NCBI GenBank assembly: GCA_000372185.1
Contig: AQUA01000005.1
Location: 52,253 to 116,252 of the forward strand
Source of the DNA: an actinobacterium SCGC AAA278-O22
GTDB lineage: Bacteria; Actinomycetota; Actinomycetes; Nanopelagicales; Nanopelagicaceae
Direction of reading: 5' to 3'
Length of the DNA: 64,000 nucleotides
A program made the position numbers and the translations under genes. Of this stretch, positions 29,929 to 39,161 are shown piece by piece. Numbering within the stretch: position 1 is the stretch's first letter; each line of letters starts with the position of its first letter. The notes under the pieces are model-generated. The model searched no databases. It was not told where the DNA came from and was given only the letters and a program-made list of their open reading frames with translations.

Positions 29929-30792
29929 ATGCAAGAAACTCTTACCTTTGCAATTATCGGTGATAGCGCAGCATCAGGAGTAGGCGACTCTGATGCAAAG
30001 GGAAATCACTACGGCTGGGGCTTTCATCTAGCGCAAGCTTTTACTGAACCATTGGTCTACATCAATGCATCACGCCCAGGAGCGCAATCAAAGGAAGTAT
30101 TACACGAGCAGCTTCCCAAGGTTCTTATTCATGAGCCCCAACTGGTAGCTGTAATCGTGGGTGGCAATGATTTGCTACGCAATGGCTTTTCGCCCAAAGT
30201 CTTTGAAGAAAATCTCAATGAGACATTAGCTCGCATCGAACAAGTTGGCGCAACTTCTATGCTCCTTGAATTGCATGACCCCACAGTAATTGTGCCCATG
30301 CCTCGCTTAGTCGCTCGCGTCTGTCGTCGAAGAGTCAATGCGGTCAACAGCATTACTCGGAAGTTGGCTAATCGATATAGCTCGGTACTTCTTGAAACTC
30401 GCTCGCTAGAAAATATCTATGCAAAAAATAAGTGGCATGTTGACCGTATGCATCCAAGTCGCCATGGCCATCAATTCATTGCTGATAATTTTGCCCACCT
30501 TTTGAGAATGAGGGGTTTTGAAGTTGACCCCGTCATCTTTACTTTCAAGAACAACCGCAGTCGCAAAGACTCCATTATATGGATGTTGAAGAATGGAACT
30601 CCATGGTTCCTCAAGCGAAGCATCGATCTACTTCCGGCAATTCTCCTGCTCTCAATCTATGAATTGATATACATGGCTCGACATCGCAACGAGGTCACCG
30701 AGCCAGTCACAGAACCAAATGTTTACTTTCCAGATTTCGCAGCAAATGCTGATGTTCATATAAATCGCCTTCAAAATGAGAGAGTTTCTTAA
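29929..30792 (+). CDS. SGNH/GDSL hydrolase-like protein with C-terminal membrane helix
   Basis: 287 residues. SGNH blocks: I, IIGDSAASGVGDSD (nucleophile Ser in GDS); III, VIVGGNDLL (Asn); V, HVDRMHPSRHGHQF (Asp and His). The domain ends near residue 200; a hydrophobic helix (LLPAILLLSIYELIYMA) follows at about 228-244. The first gene product with no signal peptide suggests the active part stays cytosolic with a tail anchor. One nt after the GT4 gene. SGNH enzymes in glycan clusters often remove or transfer acyl groups, so it may modify the glycolipid built by the two glycosyltransferases; this is inferred from context. Confidence 0.88.
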   Translation: MQETLTFAIIGDSAASGVGDSDAKGNHYGWGFHLAQAFTEPLVYINASRPGAQSKEVLHEQLPKVLIHEPQLVAVIVGGNDLLRNGFSPKVFEENLNETLARIEQVGATSMLLELHDPTVIVPMPRLVARVCRRRVNAVNSITRKLANRYSSVLLETRSLENIYAKNKWHVDRMHPSRHGHQFIADNFAHLLRMRGFEVDPVIFTFKNNRSRKDSIIWMLKNGTPWFLKRSIDLLPAILLLSIYELIYMARHRNEVTEPVTEPNVYFPDFAANADVHINRLQNERVS

Positions 30793-30826
30793 TGCAAATA
30801 AAAGATAGAGAAGGCAAGATAGGCCA

Positions 30827-32941
30827 ATGCTTCCAGCAGACCCCCGAATTCTCGGCGCCACCCTTACTGATGGTGGATGCAACTTCGCTATTTGGTCGAA
30901 TGCAGCAGATGCTGTCGAACTCTGCCTCTTCAATGAAATCAATGGGAAGTTGGTTGAAACCCGCTTTGCGCTCGCACACAGAAATGGGCCGATCTGGCAT
31001 GGCTACCTTGCCGGGGTTCGTGCCGGTCAACGCTATGGCTACCGAATATATGGACCGTGGATTCCACAGCAGGGCGCACGATTTAATCCTGCAAAACTAC
31101 TAATTGATCCATATGCCCATCATCTAGATGGGCAGGTGCATTACGTTCCCGAAATCTATGGCCACACTGCTAGCGATGGTCTAGGAAATGGCGATACAAC
31201 TATTCGTGATGACCGAGACAGTGCAGAGTTTGTTCCTTTATCAGTCGTCGTTCCGCATGGACCGCGCCACATCAATCGCCCCATTTATCCGTGGGCTCAA
31301 GAAGTTATTTATGAGGCGCATGTTCAGGGGCTTACCGCTAAAAACAATGACATCCCTCGGGAAGAACGTGGTACATATAAAGCACTTGGACATCCCAGCA
31401 CAATCAACTATCTGAAAAAATTGGGCATTACTGCGCTCGAGTTACTACCTATACACGCACATGTCACAGAACCTGCAATTCATGTACGAGGCCGTAAAAA
31501 TTACTGGGGTTACAACACCATCGCATTCTCTGCACCTCACGCCGAATATGCGTCAACATCAGATCCGATTTCTGAATTGCAATGGTCGGTAGATCAATTG
31601 CACGATGCAGGTATCGAAGTTTTTCTCGATGTTGTCTATAACCACACTGCCGAAGGTGGAGTTGGTGGCCCGCAACTAAGCTTTAAAGGAATCGATAACC
31701 GTGCCTGGTATCGCGGCGATGGTAAAGGTGGATATATCGATGTCACCGGGTGCGGTAACACTGTCTCGGCTTCAAAGCCTCATGCGGTTCGCCACTTCAT
31801 TGATTCACTTCGCTGGTGGGTAGAAGTTATTGGAGTCGATGGCTTCCGTTTCGATTTGGCATCAGCTCTCTATCCAAATAATTCTGCGTCTGAGTCATCA
31901 CTACTTACTGCCATTGAATCTGATGCCGTCTTGCGTAATTTTAAGATGATCGCCGAACCTTGGGACATCTCACGATACTCATTAGGAGACTTTCCTCATC
32001 CGTGGCGCGAGTGGAATGATCGCTATCGCGACTCTGTACGCCAATTTTGGCTCGGCGATTTAGCACGTGGATATGGCGAAGGTGTATCCGATGTGGCATC
32101 GGGAATCAGTGGTTCTTCAGATGTTTTCTATCACCGTGGACCAACCTCATCGATTAACTTCATCACAGCACATGATGGTTTTACTCTCGCAGATTTGGTG
32201 ATGTATTCCAATAAGCGTAACGAACCAAACAACGAAAATAATCGTGATGGTGCAAATGAAAATCGCTCATGGAACATGGGCGTTGAAGGCATCAGTAATG
32301 ATCAACATTTAAATGAACTTCGGCATTCACTTCGTAAATCAATGATGGTGACTCTCCTATTGTCGGCTGGCGTACCTATGATTCTTATGGGCGATGAAGC
32401 AATTCGCTCCCAAAATGGATCAAATAATGCATATTCCATGCCCGCCATGATGCACCCCAACGATCCTGACACACCCGAAAACTTTATGGGCGGATGGGCC
32501 CTGCCATGGGAGCTAAACGAATTCCAAGAAGATATGCGCGACTCGGTCGCAGAATTAGCCCGAATAAGAAAGACCTACCTAGAAGATATTGCATCAGAGT
32601 TTTTTACCGGCCGCGTAGATCTTGGAACACAGAGAAAAGATATTGCTTGGTTCAGTATTAATGGAAATGAAATGACTGAAGATCGGTGGGAAGATGGCGC
32701 AAGGCGAACTCTCACCGTCTTTATTGATGCAGGCCCGACACAAGGTCTATTGCTACTCTTAAATTCTGAACGTCATGATGAAGTGATGACTCTTCCCGGT
32801 GATCGTTGGGGAAATAGTTTTAGAAGAATTTTTGATTCCTCAACTTTTGTCAATTCGCATGAACCCATCATCAGAAAACCACAAGAAAAAGTGGAGATTC
32901 CGCCTCACTGCGCTCAAGTATGGTTAGTTACTCGTTCGTAA
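30827..32941 (+). CDS. glgX: Glycogen debranching enzyme GlgX (GH13)
   Basis: 704 residues, isoamylase type. N-terminal CBM48 (residues ~8-100; NFAIWSNAADAVELCLF), then the catalytic barrel: VFLDVVYNHTAEG, nucleophile Asp in GVDGFRFDLA, general acid Glu in MIAEPWD, and FITAHDGFTL. It removes alpha-1,6 branches left by glycogen phosphorylase, so the cell stores glycogen. Start ATG 30827 fits the family N-terminus (PADPRILGATLTDGGCNFA). The 34 nt after the SGNH gene carry purine-rich AGATAGG as the ribosome site. Confidence 0.95.
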   Translation: MLPADPRILGATLTDGGCNFAIWSNAADAVELCLFNEINGKLVETRFALAHRNGPIWHGYLAGVRAGQRYGYRIYGPWIPQQGARFNPAKLLIDPYAHHLDGQVHYVPEIYGHTASDGLGNGDTTIRDDRDSAEFVPLSVVVPHGPRHINRPIYPWAQEVIYEAHVQGLTAKNNDIPREERGTYKALGHPSTINYLKKLGITALELLPIHAHVTEPAIHVRGRKNYWGYNTIAFSAPHAEYASTSDPISELQWSVDQLHDAGIEVFLDVVYNHTAEGGVGGPQLSFKGIDNRAWYRGDGKGGYIDVTGCGNTVSASKPHAVRHFIDSLRWWVEVIGVDGFRFDLASALYPNNSASESSLLTAIESDAVLRNFKMIAEPWDISRYSLGDFPHPWREWNDRYRDSVRQFWLGDLARGYGEGVSDVASGISGSSDVFYHRGPTSSINFITAHDGFTLADLVMYSNKRNEPNNENNRDGANENRSWNMGVEGISNDQHLNELRHSLRKSMMVTLLLSAGVPMILMGDEAIRSQNGSNNAYSMPAMMHPNDPDTPENFMGGWALPWELNEFQEDMRDSVAELARIRKTYLEDIASEFFTGRVDLGTQRKDIAWFSINGNEMTEDRWEDGARRTLTVFIDAGPTQGLLLLLNSERHDEVMTLPGDRWGNSFRRIFDSSTFVNSHEPIIRKPQEKVEIPPHCAQVWLVTRS

Positions 32942-32946
32942 TCCCA

Positions 32947-32952
32947 TATATT
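32947..32952 (+). promoter_or_regulatory. -10 box TATATT, leaderless start of the fab operon
   Basis: TATATT, 6 nt, then ATG 32959 (fabD); only 5 nt after the glgX stop codon. No ribosome site. Confidence 0.5.
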
Positions 32953-32958
32953 TACTTC

Positions 32959-33867
32959 ATGCTCGCAATCATCGCTCCGGGGCAAGGTTCACAAACTCCG
33001 GCAATGCTCAGCGCCTGGCTTGAGGACTCGCAACTTCGTACTCTGGTTCAACAATTTTCGGAGACGATTGGACTAGATATTCTTCGTTTGGGCACAACTG
33101 CTGATGCCGATGAAATAAAAGACACCGCAAATGCCCAACCACTCATCGTTGCAGCAGGACTTTTAAGTGCACATGCACTTGGATCAACCGAATCTGCTGC
33201 ATATGTCGCTGGGCACTCGGTTGGCGAAATCACTGCAGCAGCAATGGCTGATGTGATTTCACCGATTGATGCAATGACTTTGGTGCGCACCCGCGGTGTT
33301 GAGATGGCACAAGCGGCTAGCGTTTCTCGATCAGGAATGGCTGCAGTACTCGGCGGAGATCGCCAGGTGGTGCTTCAAGCGATTGCAGATGCAGGACTTA
33401 TTGCAGCAAATGACAATGGAGGTGGACAGATAGTTGCAGCCGGCGACCTCGATGCCATCGCACACCTTGCTCCCGAGGGAGCTCGTGTTCGCCCACTTGC
33501 AGTCGCCGGAGCATTTCATACTCCGTACATGCAATCTGCCGTCGAACCATTGCGCGCACTTGCTTCCACGATGACTACATCAGCTCCTTCTGTCGGAGTC
33601 CTCTCTAATAAAGATGGCGCAGTTGTCACAGATGGTGCAGAAGTTCTAGAACGCATCGTCAATCAAATTGCTAATCCAGTGCGCTGGGATCTTTGTATGC
33701 AGACACTTGAGTCATTAGGCGTTACCGGTGTTATTGAAGTTGCACCCGCAGGCACGCTCGTGGGGCTGATCAAGAGAGCTGCGCCATCGATTGAACAATT
33801 CGCCTTGAAGAGCCCCGCTGACGTTGATGCAGCTCGCGCATTTGCTGCACAGCATGGAGGAAAGTAA
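32959..33867 (+). CDS. fabD: Malonyl-CoA:ACP transacylase
   Basis: 302 residues. Loads malonate from CoA onto acyl carrier protein for fatty-acid synthesis. N-terminal IIAPGQGSQTPAML; active-site Ser in AGHSVGEITAA; Arg in VRTRGVEMAQA; His in AGAFHTPYM. Start at ATG 32959 since APGQGSQ sits a few residues from the family N-terminus; the longer frame from 32920 lies in the end of glgX. First gene of fabD-fabH-acpP-fabF-accD. Confidence 0.96.
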   Translation: MLAIIAPGQGSQTPAMLSAWLEDSQLRTLVQQFSETIGLDILRLGTTADADEIKDTANAQPLIVAAGLLSAHALGSTESAAYVAGHSVGEITAAAMADVISPIDAMTLVRTRGVEMAQAASVSRSGMAAVLGGDRQVVLQAIADAGLIAANDNGGGQIVAAGDLDAIAHLAPEGARVRPLAVAGAFHTPYMQSAVEPLRALASTMTTSAPSVGVLSNKDGAVVTDGAEVLERIVNQIANPVRWDLCMQTLESLGVTGVIEVAPAGTLVGLIKRAAPSIEQFALKSPADVDAARAFAAQHGGK

Positions 33868-34895
33868 TGTCAAAGACCATTGCATCCAAAGTTGGAAGTG
33901 AGAGCCAGATTCTCTCGGTTGGTTCTTATCGACCAAAGCGCATTGTTTCGAATGATGAAGTTGCGGTGCGTATTGATTCAAGTGATGAGTGGATTCAACA
34001 GCGAACCGGAATTGAAACGCGTCGCTTTGCAGATGCGTCAGAGTCAGTTCTGGATATGGCGATCTGGGCTGCTGAAGATGCACTTCGCAAAGCACGGCTT
34101 TCGATTACAGATATCGACACCATCATCGTTGCAACCATCACCTTTCCATTTCAAGCACCATCTGCTGCAACTGCCATCTTGCAACGGTTAGGCCACCCCA
34201 AAGCTGCAGCCTTTGATATCAACGCCGCATGCGCTGGTTTCTCCTATGGGGTCTCGATGGCACACGATTTCATCAAGGCCGGAACATCGAAAACAGTTCT
34301 TGTCATTGGTGCTGAAAAAATTTCAGATTTCACAGATCCAGATGATCGCGCAACCGCATTTATCTTTGCCGATGGCGCAGGCGCAGTTGTCATTGGTGCA
34401 TCTGCCGAAACTGGCATCGGTCCCGTTGAATGGGGCTCTGATGCCGATGAACGTGATGCCATTCAGATGAATCCGTCATGGGTTGAAGTACGAGATGTTG
34501 AAACTCAATTGACCAAAGCTGGAAGCAAATGGCCCAATATTTCTCAAGAAGGTCAGAAAGTTTTCCGTTGGGCAGTATTTTCAATGAGCAAGGCTGCCCT
34601 CAAGGCTCTTGAATCTGCTGGACTTACCGTCAACGATATCGATGCATTTATTCCGCACCAAGCAAATGTGCGCATTATTGAAACAATGGCAAAAGAGATG
34701 AAGATGCCTGATTCAGTAGTGATTGCTGATGACATCCGAAAAAATGGAAATACATCTGCAGCTTCAATCCCACTTGCGATGGATGCACTTCTTGAAAAGC
34801 ACCCCGAACTCCATGGGAAGTTGGCGCTGCTGATTGGGTATGGCGCAGGTCTCGTTTATGCGGGGCAAGTTGTGAAATTGCCGCCAAAACCATAA
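33867..34895 (+). CDS. fabH: 3-oxoacyl-ACP synthase III
   Basis: 342 residues. Starts fatty-acid chains by condensing an acyl-CoA with malonyl-ACP; in actinobacteria it often prefers branched primers. Catalytic Cys in NAACAGFSYG, His in IPHQANVRIIE, Asn in NGNTSAASIPLA. Its ATG uses the last base of the fabD stop codon (TAATG), so the two are translated together. Confidence 0.97.
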   Translation: MSKTIASKVGSESQILSVGSYRPKRIVSNDEVAVRIDSSDEWIQQRTGIETRRFADASESVLDMAIWAAEDALRKARLSITDIDTIIVATITFPFQAPSAATAILQRLGHPKAAAFDINAACAGFSYGVSMAHDFIKAGTSKTVLVIGAEKISDFTDPDDRATAFIFADGAGAVVIGASAETGIGPVEWGSDADERDAIQMNPSWVEVRDVETQLTKAGSKWPNISQEGQKVFRWAVFSMSKAALKALESAGLTVNDIDAFIPHQANVRIIETMAKEMKMPDSVVIADDIRKNGNTSAASIPLAMDALLEKHPELHGKLALLIGYGAGLVYAGQVVKLPPKP

Positions 34896-35015
34896 TTTTT
34901 CTGGGTTTACCCACCCGTTTACTGGGAAGTAAGCCCCTCTGTCATACACAATTACACACCTGTCCCCCCAAACCAGCAGATAGATAAAGCAATAGATATA
35001 GCAAAGGAAATAACA
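34896..35015 (+). other. acpP leader region with GTTTAC repeats
   Basis: 120 nt between fabH and acpP, the largest gap in the fab cluster. It has two GTTTAC hexamers 12 nt apart (34905-34910 and 34917-34922), an inverted repeat TGGGT-TT-ACCCA (34902-34913), and AAAGGA 7 nt before the acpP ATG. Some of this may be a promoter or operator that gives acpP its usual high expression; no clear -10 box was found. Confidence 0.35.
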
Positions 35016-35264
35016 ATGGCGCTGTCACAAGCAGATGTACTTGCAGGAATTAAAGAGATCGTTGAAGAAGTAGCGGGTATTCCAGCTGCATCAATCGAAC
35101 TCGGTAAGAACTTCACTGAAGATCTTGAAGTTGACTCACTCAGCATGGTTGAAGTTGTCGTTGCATGCGAAGAGCGCTTTGGCGTGAAGATTCCTGACGA
35201 GAAGGTAACTGAGCTCGCTACTGTCGGCGATGCAGTGAACTTCATCGTTAACGCTGCTGCGTAA
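35016..35264 (+). CDS. acpP: Acyl carrier protein
   Basis: 82 residues, acidic. The 4'-phosphopantetheine attachment serine is Ser41 in EDLEVDSLSMVEVV. Carries the growing chain between the Fab enzymes. Good ribosome site (AAAGGA, 7 nt). Placed between fabH and fabF as in Streptomyces. Confidence 0.97.
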   Translation: MALSQADVLAGIKEIVEEVAGIPAASIELGKNFTEDLEVDSLSMVEVVVACEERFGVKIPDEKVTELATVGDAVNFIVNAAA

Positions 35265-35281
35265 GTAGATTTTTTAGCGGT

Positions 35282-36520
35282 ATGTCACAACGTCGCGTAG
35301 TTGTCACAGGCTTAGGCGCCACAACGCCTCTCGGTGGAGATGTCGATTCGACCTGGAAGGCTTTGCTTGCTGGCCAATCGGGAGTTCGACTTCTCACTGA
35401 AGATTGGCGTGAGCTTCTCCCTGTGCACTTCGCTGCGCGCGTTGCGACAGAACCTGCAGATCAAATGGAGCGCGTTGAAATGCGCCGTCTTGATCGCTCA
35501 GAACAATTTGCTCTCGTCGCATCTCGTGAAGCTTGGAAAGATGCAGGTTCTCCCGATGAGATCGATAAGGAAAGACTTGGCGTCGTCATCGCCTCAGGTA
35601 TTGGCGGAGTAATCACTCTTCTCGACCAATTCGTCAATCTCAATGAGAAAGGCGCGCGCGGAGTCAGCCCACACACTGTTCCGATGTTGATGCCAAATGG
35701 ACCTGCTGCAAATGTGGGTCTTGAACTTCAAGCAAAAGCTGGCGTACATACACCTGTGAGCGCATGTGCATCAGGTGCCGAAGCAATCGGATACGCCTAC
35801 GAAATCATTAAGAACAACCGCGCCGACATCATCGTTACCGGTGGAGTTGAAGCTGCGATTCATCAATTACCTATGGCTGGTTTTGCCGCGATGAAAGCGC
35901 TCTCAACACGTAACGATGCACCTGCTCGAGCATCTCGTCCCTACGATGTTGATCGCGATGGATTTGTGCTTGGTGAAGGTGGCGGAATTCTCGTTATCGA
36001 AGAGTATGAACATGCCAAGGCGCGCGGTGCAAAGATTTACTGTGAAATCGGTGGGCAAGGTTTGACCTCCGATGGTTATCACATCGCAGCTCCGGACCCA
36101 GATGGCAATGGTGTACAGCGCGCAATTAAATTTGCGCTACAGAATTCAGGACTTTCGACCAAAGATATCGTGCACCTCAATGCACATGCGACCTCAACTC
36201 CTGCAGGCGATGTTGCTGAAGCGAATGCACTTCGCAAAGCGCTTGGTGCAGATGCAGATCATGTTGCTGTCTCTGCTACAAAATCGATGACAGGTCACTT
36301 ACTTGGTGGCGCAGGTGCTATTGAATCCGTCTTTATCGTCAAGGCACTTCAAGAACGCCTTGCTCCCCCAACAATCAATATTGAAAACTTAGACCCAGCT
36401 GTGACAGTCGATGTTGTTCGCGACACACCACGCCAATTGCCTGCGGGAGATATCGCTGCGCTCAATGATTCTTTCGGATTTGGTGGCCACAACGTAGTAC
36501 TTGCATTTAAATCGCTCTAA
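35282..36520 (+). CDS. fabF: 3-oxoacyl-ACP synthase II
   Basis: 412 residues. Elongating ketosynthase. Catalytic Cys in VSACASGAEAIGYAYE, His in NAHATSTPAGD, Lys in SATKSMTGHLLGGAGA, and the C-terminal NDSFGFGGHNVVLAF. It starts 17 nt after acpP. A single KAS I/II protein here would do all elongation steps. Confidence 0.97.
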   Translation: MSQRRVVVTGLGATTPLGGDVDSTWKALLAGQSGVRLLTEDWRELLPVHFAARVATEPADQMERVEMRRLDRSEQFALVASREAWKDAGSPDEIDKERLGVVIASGIGGVITLLDQFVNLNEKGARGVSPHTVPMLMPNGPAANVGLELQAKAGVHTPVSACASGAEAIGYAYEIIKNNRADIIVTGGVEAAIHQLPMAGFAAMKALSTRNDAPARASRPYDVDRDGFVLGEGGGILVIEEYEHAKARGAKIYCEIGGQGLTSDGYHIAAPDPDGNGVQRAIKFALQNSGLSTKDIVHLNAHATSTPAGDVAEANALRKALGADADHVAVSATKSMTGHLLGGAGAIESVFIVKALQERLAPPTINIENLDPAVTVDVVRDTPRQLPAGDIAALNDSFGFGGHNVVLAFKSL

Positions 36521-36523
36521 TCT
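36518..36523 (+). promoter_or_regulatory. -10 box TAATCT spanning the fabF stop, leaderless start of accD
   Basis: TAATCT includes the fabF stop codon (TAA 36518-36520); 6 nt later comes the ATG of accD (36530). It may let the carboxylase gene be expressed apart from the fab operon. Confidence 0.45.
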
Positions 36524-36529
36524 AGAGCC

Positions 36530-37912
36530 ATGCCAACGAAGGTCTTAGACCCCGAAGAACGCATAGCTAAACTCCTTGATGCCGGTAAGTGCGAACTCCT
36601 GATTCCACGCACAGATTGTGGAATGGTTGCAGCAACTGGATCCATTAAAGGAAATAAAGTTGTTGTCTTCGCATCCGATCCCACCATTAAGGGTGGAGCG
36701 CTCGGTATAGAAGGTTCGCAAGTGATTGTTCAGGCATATCGAGCCGCGATGGGCGCGCAAGTTCCTGTCATTGGTATTTGGCACTCTGGTGGTGCGCGCC
36801 TTAGTGATGGAGTTGCATCACTTAATGCCTTCGGCGAAGTCTTTCAAGCGATGGTCACTGCAAGTGGTCGCATCCCCCAACTTTCTTTAGTACTCGGACC
36901 AACAGCTGGTGGTGGCGCATATGGACCTGCACTGACTGACATCGTTGTACTTGCACCCGAAGGTCGCATCTTTGTTACAGGTCCGGATGTCGTGAAGTCG
37001 GTAACTGGCGACATCGTCGACATGGCACTTCTTGGTGGTCCAGAAGCACACAGTAAAAATTCCGGCGTTGCTCATGTGATTGCACCCACCGAAGATATTG
37101 CCTATAGCGAGATTCAAGATCTGGTCTCACTCTTTGCTAATCAAGGTCTGATGTCAACCAACATTGAAGATGTGAAGCTTGCCCATTTGGTTCCTGATTC
37201 TGCAAAACGTATCTATGAAGTACATCCACTCGTTGATGCGATATTAGATAAAGACGCTGAAAAACTTGAACTCCTTGATATGTGGGCCGAAAACATGACC
37301 ACCGTGATTGGTCGTTTGGGTGGGCGCACAGTGGGAGTAATCGCTAATAACCCACAAGTCATTGGTGGAGTGCTTGACTCTGCAGCTGGCGAAAAAGCTG
37401 CACGCTTCGTCCGCACCTGCGATGCATTTGGTATTCCGCTTATTGTGATTGCAGATGTCACAGGATTCTTGCCGGGTATTGGCCAAGAATGGGAAGGCGC
37501 AGTACGTCGCGGTGCAAAGCTGCTCCATGCATTTGCTGAAGCTGTCGTTCCGCGCGTTACTGTGATTACACGTAAGGCATATGGTGGTGCATTTGTTGCG
37601 ATGAACTCGAAATCGTTAGGTGCCACCCGCGTATTTGCGTGGCCTCAAGCGGAAGTTTCAGTCATGGGCGCCGTTGCCGCTGTGCGCGTATTGCATCGCA
37701 GATTACTCGCAGATTTACCTGCAGATCAACGCGAAGATATGGAATTAGAACTTGCTGCCGAGCATGAGAAAGTATCGGGCGGAGTCGCACGAGCAATTGA
37801 AATTGGCGCAGTCGATGAAATGATCGATCCTGATAAGACTCGTAGCGCGATTGCAAAAGTTCTTGCAGAGACAGATTATCGCCGTGGTTCACACGGCAAT
37901 ATTCCGCTGTAA
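36530..37912 (+). CDS. Acyl-CoA carboxylase, carboxyltransferase (beta) subunit
   Basis: 460 residues of the AccD/PccB type, with fused N and C carboxyltransferase halves. It moves CO2 from biotin to acetyl- or propionyl-CoA, making malonyl- or methylmalonyl-CoA. Signatures: GIWHSGGARLSDGVASL, GPTAGGGAYGPALTD, FVTGPDVVKSVTGD, and in the second half FLPGIGQEWEGAVRRGAKLL and ITRKAYGGAFVAMNSK. Position after fabF mirrors accD6 after kasA/B in mycobacteria, which argues for the acetyl-CoA carboxylase of fatty-acid synthesis. The biotin carboxylase subunit is elsewhere. The stop codon touches the next gene's stop with no gap. Confidence 0.93.
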   Translation: MPTKVLDPEERIAKLLDAGKCELLIPRTDCGMVAATGSIKGNKVVVFASDPTIKGGALGIEGSQVIVQAYRAAMGAQVPVIGIWHSGGARLSDGVASLNAFGEVFQAMVTASGRIPQLSLVLGPTAGGGAYGPALTDIVVLAPEGRIFVTGPDVVKSVTGDIVDMALLGGPEAHSKNSGVAHVIAPTEDIAYSEIQDLVSLFANQGLMSTNIEDVKLAHLVPDSAKRIYEVHPLVDAILDKDAEKLELLDMWAENMTTVIGRLGGRTVGVIANNPQVIGGVLDSAAGEKAARFVRTCDAFGIPLIVIADVTGFLPGIGQEWEGAVRRGAKLLHAFAEAVVPRVTVITRKAYGGAFVAMNSKSLGATRVFAWPQAEVSVMGAVAAVRVLHRRLLADLPADQREDMELELAAEHEKVSGGVARAIEIGAVDEMIDPDKTRSAIAKVLAETDYRRGSHGNIPL

Positions 37913-38668
37913 TTATTTAACTGAGAAAGTTACGGAGACCGTTGAGGTCACAGTCTTTTCAATACTTGATGTGTCGTAGGCGCCAGTATCTTGGGTCATC
38001 GTCGAATCCGGTGTGGTCACCTGAAATACACCTGACTTTACCGATTGCACTGAACCAACTTTTCCACCAACCGCCTTAGTGATTGCTTCAGCACGAATCT
38101 TTGCATCCTTCATCGCTTCTTCAAGCAACTTAGGGCGCATTGTAGGAAGAGTTGAAATGTAATACTGAGGTCCATAATTATTTACAGTGACGCCCTGTTG
38201 CAAGATGGTGCCGATTCCCTGAGAAAGCTTTGAAACTAATTGCACATCTTTTGAGCGAACTACAACATCGCGTGAAGCGCGGTAGTTGAGAATTTTGCCC
38301 GTGTTGTTGCCATTGACCCATTGTTCATTTGCATATGTAGAAACTGATCCCAAAGTAAGTGCTTCTGCTGGGATTCCACCATCAGTGAGGTATTTGCTGA
38401 CTGAGGCAACATCATTTCCAACTTTTGTGACTGCTTCGGCGACAGTTGGCCGTGTCAGTGAGACGTTCAGAGTCCACACCACATTGTCGGCGGTTGCTGA
38501 TGTCTTAGCCGATCCAGTGACTGTGATTCCATTTGCATTACGAGCTGCAAAACCTGCACCTACTTTTACTAATCCACCGCCGAGTGCTACTGCAAGAATC
38601 AGCGCAATTGCAATGTAAAGAATTGACTGTCGACGCTCTGTAGAGGTCATAGGTGCTTGTGATGTCAT
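37913..38668 (-). CDS. SIMPL-domain (DUF541) membrane-anchored protein
   Basis: 251 residues. One N-terminal helix (SILYIAIALILAVALGGG), then the SIMPL/DUF541 fold: GITVTGSAKTSATADNVVWTLNVS, then VNNYGPQYYISTLPTM...LLEEAMKDAKIRAEAITKAVGGKVG, the family's typical end. These proteins are periplasmic or outward facing, form oligomers, and have been tied to stress tolerance, but have no known reaction. Start at ATG 38668, behind a TATGAT box, 7 nt downstream of the DUF3145 gene. Confidence 0.85.
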   Translation of the reverse strand: MTSQAPMTSTERRQSILYIAIALILAVALGGGLVKVGAGFAARNANGITVTGSAKTSATADNVVWTLNVSLTRPTVAEAVTKVGNDVASVSKYLTDGGIPAEALTLGSVSTYANEQWVNGNNTGKILNYRASRDVVVRSKDVQLVSKLSQGIGTILQQGVTVNNYGPQYYISTLPTMRPKLLEEAMKDAKIRAEAITKAVGGKVGSVQSVKSGVFQVTTPDSTMTQDTGAYDTSSIEKTVTSTVSVTFSVK

Positions 38669-38674
38669 GACACC

Positions 38675-38680
38675 ATCATA
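38675..38680 (-). promoter_or_regulatory. -10 box TATGAT, leaderless start of the SIMPL gene
   Basis: TATGAT, 6 nt, ATG 38668 on the minus strand; it overlaps the last codons of the DUF3145 gene. Confidence 0.5.
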
Positions 38681-39161
38681 TCGCTCGAAGTCGCTGAACT
38701 TCCTGTAGGTCAACCCCGCGATATGGTTCTAGCGCTTCATCCCACTGCATTCCAAGTGCTACCTCTAAATTCTCACGAACTTCTAAATCATCAAAATGTG
38801 CAAGCGCTTTGCGAATTACATCTTCGTTGACATAAATAGTTCCAACTTCATCAACTTTTGCGCGATGAATCCCTAGCTCGGGTGTGCAACGAAATATCTC
38901 TCCGCCATGTGAACCAAGCTCGCTCACTTCAAAGCGAAGGTAGTGCCAATTTTTGAGCGCTGTTGCAATCTTCGATGCTGTACCCATTGGAGCGCGAAAC
39001 TCAAGAGTGGCTCGAACTGTTCCGGCAGCTAACGGCTGATCACGCCAATACAAGTTCTGTGGCGTGCCAAGGAGTGAGTTCAGGCCCCACTCAATGTGTT
39101 GACGCAGCGCTGAAGGCGCGGAATGGATAACGACCAAACCGGCGAGGTTTTTTTCATGCAT
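38676..39161 (-). CDS. DUF3145 family protein
   Basis: 161 residues. Matches an actinobacterium-specific family of unknown function often found beside the fab/accD genes: VVIHSAPSALRQHIEWGLNSLLG at the N-terminus, ATLEFRAPMGTASKIATALKNWHYLRFEV in the middle, GTIYVNEDVIRKAL and LGMQWDEALEPYRG at the end. Soluble, no signal peptide. An AGGAG lies 10 nt before ATG 39161. Its presence is a good actinobacterial marker. Confidence 0.85.
   Translation of the reverse strand: MHEKNLAGLVVIHSAPSALRQHIEWGLNSLLGTPQNLYWRDQPLAAGTVRATLEFRAPMGTASKIATALKNWHYLRFEVSELGSHGGEIFRCTPELGIHRAKVDEVGTIYVNEDVIRKALAHFDDLEVRENLEVALGMQWDEALEPYRGVDLQEVQRLRAI

Noticed and set aside
30792..31103. 103-codon ORF starting on the SGNH stop codon (TAATG)
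   Set aside because: It lies in another frame of glgX, and the glgX frame has clear GH13 homology from 30827; the overlap start is chance.
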